In this document: positions 58,765-64,000 of the stretch, one piece after another
Position numbering within the stretch: position 1 is the first letter of the stretch
Layout: each line of letters starts with the position of its first letter
Position numbers and translations under genes: made by a program
The notes under the pieces: model-generated
What the model saw: only the letters and a program-made list of their open reading frames with translations
The model's database searches: none
What the model was told of the DNA's origin: nothing
Assembly (NCBI GenBank): GCA_035358815.1
Contig: DAOPQC010000001.1
Coordinates: 96,603-160,602, forward strand
Origin: Thermoanaerobaculales bacterium
GTDB lineage: Bacteria > Acidobacteriota > Thermoanaerobaculia > Thermoanaerobaculales > Sulfomarinibacteraceae
Direction of reading: 5' to 3'
DNA length: 64,000 nucleotides

Positions 58765-59533
58765 GACGGTCTTCTCGCGGCCCGGGGCACTCGCCCCGGT
58801 CACGACCCACTACTGCCCCGGCTGCACCCACGGCATCATCCACCGGCTGATCGCCGAGGTGATCGACGAGCTCGGCATCCGCGAGCGGTCGGTCGGGGTC
58901 TCGCCGGTGGGCTGCGCGGTGCTCGCCTACAACTACTTCACGGTCGACTTCCAGGAGGCGTCGCACGGCCGCGCGCCGGCGGTGGCGACCGGCATCAAGC
59001 GCGCCCGCCCGGACCTCATCGTCTTCACCTACCAGGGCGATGGCGACCTGGCGTCGATCGGGATGGCCGAGATCATCCACTGCGCGAATCGCGGCGAGAA
59101 GGTGACCGTGGTGTTCGTCAACAACGCGATCTACGGGATGACCGGCGGACAGATGGCGCCGACCACCATGCCCGGTCAGATCGCGACGACCTGCCCGCTC
59201 GGCAGGGACGTCGAGCAGTGCGGCCACCCGATCCGGATCGCCGAGCTGCTGGCGACGCTGCGCACCCCGTCGTTCGTGGCGCGCACCGCGGTGCACACGC
59301 CGCTCCACGCGGTCAACGCCAAGGAGATGCTCCGGCGGGCCTTCCGCTACCAGGTCGCGGGGACCTGCTTCTCGCTGGTCGAGGTGCTGTCGACCTGTCC
59401 GACCAACTGGGGCGTGCCCCCGGTCGAGGCCAATCGCTGGCTGGCCCAGAACATGGTGCCGTACTACCCGCTCGGGGTGTTCAAGACCCCCGAGGCAGGC
59501 GACCGCGCCGCGAAGCCGGCGGCCGGGGACTGA
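58757..59533 (+). CDS. vorA: 2-oxoacid:ferredoxin oxidoreductase beta subunit, VorA-like
   Basis: 258 residues. TPP and [4Fe-4S] subunit: HYCPGCTHGIIHRLIAEVIDE and SPVGCAVLAYNYF near the N terminus, YQGDGDLASIGMAEIIHC and NNAIYGMTGGQMAPTTMPG for the TPP-Mg site. The third cluster Cys lies later (EVLSTCPTNWG). It is translated from an ATG inside the end of vorB. The gene is followed by the gamma subunit after one base. Confidence 0.92.
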   Translation: MAETVFSRPGALAPVTTHYCPGCTHGIIHRLIAEVIDELGIRERSVGVSPVGCAVLAYNYFTVDFQEASHGRAPAVATGIKRARPDLIVFTYQGDGDLASIGMAEIIHCANRGEKVTVVFVNNAIYGMTGGQMAPTTMPGQIATTCPLGRDVEQCGHPIRIAELLATLRTPSFVARTAVHTPLHAVNAKEMLRRAFRYQVAGTCFSLVEVLSTCPTNWGVPPVEANRWLAQNMVPYYPLGVFKTPEAGDRAAKPAAGD

Positions 59534-59534
59534 C

Positions 59535-60113
59535 ATGCAGAACGACGTGATCATGGCTGGGTTCGGCGGGCAGGGGATCCTGCTCATCGGCAAGATGCTC
59601 GCCTACGCGGGCATGCACGAGGGCAAGGAGGTGTCCTGGCTGCCCTCCTACGGCCCGGAGATGCGCGGCGGCACCTGCAACTGCACCGTGGTGATCTCCG
59701 ACCGGCCGGTGGGCTCGCCGGTGATCCGCTCGCCGCGGGCGGTGCTCGCGATGAACCTGCCCTCGCTCGACCGGTTCGAGCGCGACGTCCGGCCCGGCGG
59801 GCTGCTGCTGGTCAACTCGTCGCTGATCAACCGCGACCCCGCCCGTTCCGACCTGACGGTCGTCAAGGTGCCGGCGAACGAGATCGCGAACTCGATCGGC
59901 AACCCCCGCGCCGCCAACATGGTGGCGCTCGGCGCCTATCTCGGCGCCACCGGGGCGGTCTCGGTCGGCGAGGTCGAGGCCGTGATCCGCGAGACATTCT
60001 CGGCGAAGCCGCAGCTCGTCGACATCAACCTGCTCGCCCTGCACCGCGGCCTCGAGCTCGGGGCGGCGGCGGCCGGCAGGCCCCTGGAGGCGGTGGTGGA
60101 GGAGGGCTCATGA
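59535..60113 (+). CDS. vorC: 2-oxoacid:ferredoxin oxidoreductase gamma subunit, VorC-like
   Basis: 192 residues. IMAGFGGQGILLIGKMLAYAGMHEGKEVSWLPSYGPEMRGGTCNCTV is the gamma-domain signature (GFGGQG, SYGPEMRGGxxN). The rest is a Rossmann-like domain. It contributes to CoA binding and to subunit assembly. It overlaps the NuoE-like gene by four bases, tying 2-oxoacid oxidation genes to the diaphorase genes. Confidence 0.9.
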   Translation: MQNDVIMAGFGGQGILLIGKMLAYAGMHEGKEVSWLPSYGPEMRGGTCNCTVVISDRPVGSPVIRSPRAVLAMNLPSLDRFERDVRPGGLLLVNSSLINRDPARSDLTVVKVPANEIANSIGNPRAANMVALGAYLGATGAVSVGEVEAVIRETFSAKPQLVDINLLALHRGLELGAAAAGRPLEAVVEEGS

Positions 60114-60598
60114 CCGAGCAACCCTGTGTGGACCTCGTCAAGGCGGAGGCGATCCTCGGCAAGTACCCGCCCGCGGAGCCGTCGCTGATCCAGGTCCTGC
60201 AGGACGTCCAGCGCGCCTACAACTACCTGCCGTGCGACGTCCTGGTCAAGGTGGCGGAGACCCTCGGGGTGCCGCTCGCCCATGTCTTCTCGGTGTCGAC
60301 GTTCTACAAGGCGTTCGCGCTCGACCCCCAGGGCGACACGATCATCAAGGTCTGCACCGGCACCGCGTGCCACATCCGGGGCGCCGGTCAGCTGGTCGAG
60401 GAGCTCACCCGCACCCTCGGGATCGGGCCCGACCAGACGACCGGGGACCTCAAGTTCACGGTCAAGACGGTCAACTGCGTCGGCGCGTGCGCGATGGCGC
60501 CGGTCATGATCGTCGGCGACAAGTACTGGGGCAACGCCAAGCCTGCCCGGATGACCAAGTACCTCGGCAAGGGGAAGGGGGGCGACGATGAGAATTGA
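60110..60598 (+). CDS. NuoE-like [2Fe-2S] (24 kDa) subunit
   Basis: 162 residues. Thioredoxin-like [2Fe-2S] fold of NuoE/HndA/HoxE: helical N terminus (ILGKYPPAEPSLIQVLQDVQRAYNYLP, then VFSVSTFYKAF), and cluster ligands in VCTGTACHIRGAG and VNCVGACAMAPVM (CxxxxC and CxxxC). It accepts or donates electrons next to the flavin subunit. Normal length for a short NuoE. Overlaps the NuoF-like gene by eleven bases, which argues for one transcript and equal amounts. Confidence 0.9.
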   Translation: MTEQPCVDLVKAEAILGKYPPAEPSLIQVLQDVQRAYNYLPCDVLVKVAETLGVPLAHVFSVSTFYKAFALDPQGDTIIKVCTGTACHIRGAGQLVEELTRTLGIGPDQTTGDLKFTVKTVNCVGACAMAPVMIVGDKYWGNAKPARMTKYLGKGKGGDDEN

Positions 60599-62474
60599 GT
60601 CGATCGCCCAGTTCGCGTCGCTCCAGGAGGAGTCGCGGCGGCGCGCCGCGGATCGCCGCCAGCAGATCATGGTGTGCTGCGGGACCGGGTGCCTGGCGTC
60701 GGGCTCGAAGAAGGTGGCGGAGGCCTTTGCCGAAGAGGTGGCGAAGCGAGGGCTCGACGCGTCGGTCGGGATGTTCGTCAAGACCACCGGGTGCCACGGG
60801 TTCTGCGAGCGCGGGCCGCTGGTGGCCCTCCTGCCGTCGGGCATCCTCTACACCAAGGTCAAGCCCTCGAACGTCGGGCAGATCATCGACAAGACCGTGC
60901 TCGGCGGCGAGGTCATCCCCAGCCTCACCTACAAGAACCCGGCCGACGGCCAGCGGATCTCCGCCTACGCCGAGATCCCCTTCTACAAGCACCAGCTGCG
61001 GGTCGCGATGCGGAACATCGGCCGGATCGACCCGACCGACATCCGCGACGCGATCGCCGAGGGCGCCTACTCTGGCCTTGCCAAGGCGCTCGGCGAGATG
61101 ACGCCGGAGGCGGTGATCGAGGAGGTCGCGATCGCGGGGCAGCGCGGCCGTGGCGGCGCCGGCTTCAACACCGCCCGCAAGTGGCGGTCGTGCCGGCGCG
61201 CGCCGGGGGACCGCCGGTTCGTGCTGTGCAACGGGGACGAGGGCGACCCGGGGGCGTTCAAGGACCGATCGATCATGGAGGGCGACCCGCACTCGGTGCT
61301 CGAGGGCATGGTGATCGGGGCCTGGGCGGTCGGCGCCCACGAGGGCTTCATCTACGTCCGCGACGAGTACCCGCTGGCCGTGGTCCACCTGACCATCGCC
61401 ATGGAGCAGGCGCGCAGCTACGGGCTGCTCGGCGACAACATCATGGGATCCGGCTTCGACTTCGACATCAGGATCTCGCGCGGCGGCGGCGCCTTCGTGT
61501 GCGGCGAGTCGTCCGCGCTGATGCGCTCGCTGGAGGGCAAGATCGGCGAGCCGCGCGCCAAGTACGTCCACTCGACCGACAAGGGGCTGTTCGACCTGCC
61601 GACGGTGCTCAACAACGTCGAGACCTGGGCCGGCATCGGGGCGATCATCGAGCGCGGCGGCGCCTGGTTCGCGTCCATGGGCACCGAGCGATCGAAGGGC
61701 ACCAAGGCGTTCTCGCTGGTCGGCAAGGTCAAGAACACCGGTCTCATCGAGCTGCCGATGGGCACCACCCTGCGCCGGATCATCTTCGACATCGGCGGCG
61801 GGATCCTCGGCGACCGGCCGTTCAAGGCGGTGCAGACGGGCGGCCCGTCCGGGGGCTGCGTCCCGGAGGCCCTGCTCGACCTGCCCGTCGACTACGAGCG
61901 GCTGACCGAGGCGGGTTCGATGATGGGCTCCGGCGGCATGATCGTCATGGACGACCGGACCTGCATGGTCGACGTCGCGCGCTACTTCCTGAAGTTCCTC
62001 ACCGAGGAGTCGTGCGGCAAGTGCGTGCCGTGCCGCGAGGGCCTGCAGCAGCTCCTCCACATCTTCGACCGGCTGGTCGAGGGCCGCGGCCGCCCGGACG
62101 ACATCCCGGCGATCGAGCGCCTGTCGCGCGGCATGCAGCTCGGCAGCCTGTGCGAGCTCGGCAAGTCGGCGCCCAATCCGGTGCTGTCGACGCTTCGCTA
62201 CTTCCGCTCCGAGTACGAGGCGCACATCTTCGGGAAGTCCTGCCCGGCGGGCATCTGCCGGGAGCTGACCGCCTACGAGATCGTCCCCGACCTGTGCGAC
62301 GGCTGCCACGCCTGCTTCAAGGCCTGCCCGGTCAACGCGATCACCGGCACGATCAAGGAGCTGCATCGCATCCACCACGATGCGTGCATCTCCTGCGGCG
62401 CCTGCTTCGACGTTTGCCCGACCGCGGCCATCCGCACCTTCCCCAAGGTCGAGCTCAAGACGGAGGTGGTGTGA
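60588..62474 (+). CDS. NuoF-like flavoprotein with extra N- and C-terminal Fe-S domains
   Basis: 628 residues, the NADP-hydrogenase HndC / HydB type. N-terminal thioredoxin-like [2Fe-2S] domain (about 25-115: CCGTGCLASG, TTGCHGFCERGP), then the FMN/NAD(P)H module (RGRGGAGFNTARKW ~186-199, GDEGDPGAFKDR, GAFVCGESSALMRSLEG), the N3-type [4Fe-4S] site EESCGKCVPCREG (~472), and a two-cluster ferredoxin tail (CDGCHACFKACP ~570, CISCGACFDVCP ~600). This is the domain set found in electron-bifurcating hydrogenases and in other NAD(P)-linked ferredoxin-coupled complexes. Overlaps the next gene by one base. Confidence 0.92.
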   Translation: MRIESIAQFASLQEESRRRAADRRQQIMVCCGTGCLASGSKKVAEAFAEEVAKRGLDASVGMFVKTTGCHGFCERGPLVALLPSGILYTKVKPSNVGQIIDKTVLGGEVIPSLTYKNPADGQRISAYAEIPFYKHQLRVAMRNIGRIDPTDIRDAIAEGAYSGLAKALGEMTPEAVIEEVAIAGQRGRGGAGFNTARKWRSCRRAPGDRRFVLCNGDEGDPGAFKDRSIMEGDPHSVLEGMVIGAWAVGAHEGFIYVRDEYPLAVVHLTIAMEQARSYGLLGDNIMGSGFDFDIRISRGGGAFVCGESSALMRSLEGKIGEPRAKYVHSTDKGLFDLPTVLNNVETWAGIGAIIERGGAWFASMGTERSKGTKAFSLVGKVKNTGLIELPMGTTLRRIIFDIGGGILGDRPFKAVQTGGPSGGCVPEALLDLPVDYERLTEAGSMMGSGGMIVMDDRTCMVDVARYFLKFLTEESCGKCVPCREGLQQLLHIFDRLVEGRGRPDDIPAIERLSRGMQLGSLCELGKSAPNPVLSTLRYFRSEYEAHIFGKSCPAGICRELTAYEIVPDLCDGCHACFKACPVNAITGTIKELHRIHHDACISCGACFDVCPTAAIRTFPKVELKTEVV

Positions 62475-63238
62475 TGCCCACCCTGACCGTGAACGGCAAG
62501 AAGGTCACCGTGGGCGAGGACGCGGTCATCCTCGACGCGGCACGCTGCGCCGGGGTCCACGTGCCCACCCTGTGCCAGTTCGACGGCCTCGAGCCGTGGG
62601 GCGGCTGCCGGCTGTGCGTCGTCGACATGTGGCAGCAGGGCTGGGACGAGAACTGGTTCAAGATGGTGACCGCCTGCAACCACCCGGTGGCGGAAGGGAT
62701 GCGGGTCTTCACGAGCTCGGAGCGGGTCCTGGAGACGCGCCGGGTGGTGCTCGACCTGCTGCTGGCGCGCTGCCCGGAGACGCCGCTGATCCAGCGGATC
62801 GCGGCCGAGCACGGGATCAGCGAGACCTCGTACGAGGTGAACCCGACGCCCACCGACTGCATCCTGTGCGGGCTGTGCACGCGGGTCTGCGACCACATCG
62901 GGGTGTCGGCGATCGCCTCGGTCAACCGCGGCTGGGGCCGCGAGATTGCGCCGCCGTTCCACCAGGCGCCACCCGACTGCATCGGCTGCCTCGCCTGCGC
63001 TGAGATCTGCCCGACCCGGTGCATCCCGTACTCCGAGGCGGCCGGGTCGCGCCGGATCTGGGACAAGGACTTCGAGATGCTGCGCGACCCGGTGACCGGG
63101 GAGACGGTGATCACCAAGGCCCAAGCCGAGCACTTCGCGCGGCGCAGCGGGGTGCCGCAGGGCTACTTCGCGACCTCGGACGGATCCAAGCGCCGCGTCA
63201 TGGCGACGACCTTCACGAAGCTCAAGGTGGTGGGGTGA
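62474..63238 (+). CDS. Short NuoG-like Fe-S protein lacking a catalytic C terminus
   Basis: 254 residues. N-terminal [2Fe-2S] domain with Cys in VPTLCQFDGLEPWGGCRLCVVD and TACNHP; the next part (RRVVLDLLLARCPETPLIQRIAAEHG) is where NuoG and HndD have a His-Cys3 [4Fe-4S] site, and those ligands are absent here. Then two [4Fe-4S] sites: DCILCGLCTRVCDHIGV and CIGCLACAEICP. There is no molybdopterin or H-cluster domain, so it is an electron-transfer subunit, like the small NuoG/HoxU-type proteins. Start ATG overlaps the previous stop (TGATG). Confidence 0.88.
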   Translation: MPTLTVNGKKVTVGEDAVILDAARCAGVHVPTLCQFDGLEPWGGCRLCVVDMWQQGWDENWFKMVTACNHPVAEGMRVFTSSERVLETRRVVLDLLLARCPETPLIQRIAAEHGISETSYEVNPTPTDCILCGLCTRVCDHIGVSAIASVNRGWGREIAPPFHQAPPDCIGCLACAEICPTRCIPYSEAAGSRRIWDKDFEMLRDPVTGETVITKAQAEHFARRSGVPQGYFATSDGSKRRVMATTFTKLKVVG

Positions 63239-63278
63239 TGGGCGGGGTGGACGCGCGTCGTTCGTCGGGGCGAGAATT

Positions 63279-63364
63279 CGGGAACGGGAACGGGTACGGG
63301 TACGGGAACGAATGCGGGTGGGCGGGCGCTAGCCCCCAGATCCTAGCCCCTAGCCCCTGGGTGG
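63279..63364 (+). repeat. Composite hexamer-heptamer element inside the operon
   Basis: Seven in-phase hexamers (63279-63320: CGGGAA twice, CGGGTA twice, CGGGAA, CGAATG, CGGGTG), a GGCGGGCGC link, then five in-phase heptamers (63330-63364: TAGCCCC, CAGATCC, TAGCCCC twice, TGGGTGG). Same order as at 38634-38746. It fills the only sizeable gap of the operon, before the last ferredoxin gene. Confidence 0.85.
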
Positions 63365-63377
63365 AGAAGGCAGCGGC

Positions 63378-63857
63378 ATGAACATGATCTACAAGGTCTC
63401 GGTGGAGCGTTGCATCGCCTGCGGCAAGTGCGAGCTGGCGTGCGCCTTTGCGCACGGCAGCGAGGGCCGGCCGTCGAAGACTCGGATCAACATCTTCCTG
63501 CGGGGGCCGGAGGTCGGGACGCCGATCACCTGCTTCCAGTGCGACGAGGCGGCCTGCGTCCAGGTCTGCCCGACCGCGGCGCTGGTGCGCAGCGCGGTCA
63601 CCGGAGCCATCGAGATGGTCCGGTCGCGATGCATCACGTGCCGGATGTGCGTCGCCGCCTGCCCGTTCGGGAACATGCTGTGGGACGAGACCTACCACTG
63701 CGTCCAGAAGTGCGACCTGTGCGGCGGCGATCCCCGCTGCGTGCCGTTCTGCCCGACCGGGGCGATCGCCTGGGTGCCGGCCGGTCTGGCGTCGATCCGC
63801 CCGGAGCCGCTCGATCGCAGCCAGCTCGCGGGCTTCAGCGGAGGAGCGGGGCGGTAG
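63378..63857 (+). CDS. Multi-cluster ferredoxin, HycB/CooF-like
   Basis: 159 residues. Cys motifs: CIACGKCELACAF, CFQCDEAACVQVCP, CITCRMCVAACPFG and CVQKCDLCGGDPRCVPFCP, the four-cluster layout of HycB/CooF/DmsB-type electron-transfer subunits. The third and fourth repeat contain WDETYHCVQKCDLC as in CooF. It may carry electrons between the Nuo-like module and a further partner outside the window. ATG at 63378 follows GGAGAAGG; it is 139 bases from the NuoG-like gene with a repeat element between, so it may have extra control. Confidence 0.88.
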   Translation: MNMIYKVSVERCIACGKCELACAFAHGSEGRPSKTRINIFLRGPEVGTPITCFQCDEAACVQVCPTAALVRSAVTGAIEMVRSRCITCRMCVAACPFGNMLWDETYHCVQKCDLCGGDPRCVPFCPTGAIAWVPAGLASIRPEPLDRSQLAGFSGGAGR

Positions 63858-63860
63858 GTT

Positions 63861-64000
63861 CGGGGACGGGAATCCGGCTTCGCGTTCCGCTTCGCCGTGA
63901 CAAGCGGGCGCGGGAACGGGGACGGGGACGGGTACGGAAGCGGAAGCCGGCGCGGAGACGGGCGCGGAGACGGGCACGGAGACGGGCGGGTGGGTGCTAG
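63861..64000 (+). repeat. 6-bp array with fourteen units, cut by the window end
   Basis: Two forward hexamers (63861-63872), a reversed TTGTCACGGCGAAGC copy (63889-63903, minus strand), then fourteen in-phase hexamers 63905-63988 (CGGGCG, CGGGAA, CGGGGA twice, CGGGTA, CGGAAG twice, CCGGCG, CGGAGA, CGGGCG, CGGAGA, CGGGCA, CGGAGA, CGGGCG). The last bases, GGTGGGTGCTAG, match the link before the heptamers seen elsewhere. Confidence 0.85.

Noticed and set aside
62474..63238. The short NuoG-like gene as a truncated pseudogene
   Set aside because: It is in frame, overlaps its neighbour, and all remaining cluster ligands are intact; a pseudogene would not be so tidy.
63279..64000. CRISPR-like appearance of the repeated G-rich blocks
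   Set aside because: Units are 6-7 bases with no unique spacers and no cas genes nearby.

Overview
The window is a strongly GC-rich (about 70% by eye) bacterial chromosome segment. It is densely coded, with short or overlapping gene junctions, nearly all third codon positions G or C, and no tRNA, rRNA, IS transposase, phage gene or CRISPR array that I can see. The gene mix points to a Gram-negative-type heterotroph: two different 2-oxoacid:ferredoxin oxidoreductases, a homogentisate pathway, a Ser/Thr kinase with a NACHT/STAND-like ATPase and WD40 propeller, an RsbU-type phosphatase, a WaaE-like LPS glycosyltransferase and outer-membrane barrel and lipoprotein genes. Acidobacteriota (Thermoanaerobaculia-like) is my best guess. 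It is an inference and not proven here.

Layout. 1-4733: a DUF2232-type membrane protein cut by the window edge, rplI, a coiled-coil methyltransferase, an M49-like metallopeptidase lipoprotein and a divergent SDR. 5162-7821: korAB, a fused gamma-alpha subunit plus beta, bracketed by two copies of an inverted-repeat element. 8214-11490: a WaaE-like glycosyltransferase, then hppD-hmgA for tyrosine breakdown via homogentisate. 11742-16321: envelope and regulatory genes, including a PDZ/multi-TM/GAF/PP2C phosphatase. 16507-19890: a very large M1-M28-PDZ peptidase fusion. 20015-24672: Nfu-type Fe-S protein, serine acetyltransferase, SEC-C protein, alkaline phosphatase and lysine 6-aminotransferase. 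24973-26614: a GntR-slipin operon with a clear sigma70-type promoter and a probable 26-residue membrane microprotein. 26716-37006: YugP-like peptidase, unknown secreted proteins, NAD+ synthase, lipocalin, CNT nucleoside transporter. 37220-39290: DCC protein, ArsR with a metal-binding lipoprotein, Smr protein. 39374-55040: asnS, rsmA, the giant kinase, uppP-ftsK, mutL, a rhomboid-like protein and a GT-C-like membrane protein. 55180-56421: a protein with a possible RelA/SpoT-like fold.

The most interesting gene set is at 56702-63857: a P-loop ATPase, then a tightly overlapping run of ferredoxin, VorB, VorA, VorC, NuoE-like, NuoF-like and a short NuoG-like protein, then a four-cluster ferredoxin. 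This looks like one redox machine that couples 2-oxoacid oxidation (probably branched-chain) through ferredoxin to NAD(P)H, with possible flavin-based bifurcation or confurcation.

The intergenic space is unusual. Many gaps carry in-phase 6-bp arrays (CGGGAA and variants) and 7-bp arrays (TAGCCCC/CAGATCC and variants). They recur in a fixed order and sometimes as inverted pairs, together with several hairpin families. The window ends inside one such element. Several genes also have a -10-like hexamer only 6-9 bases before the start codon, which suggests leaderless transcripts.
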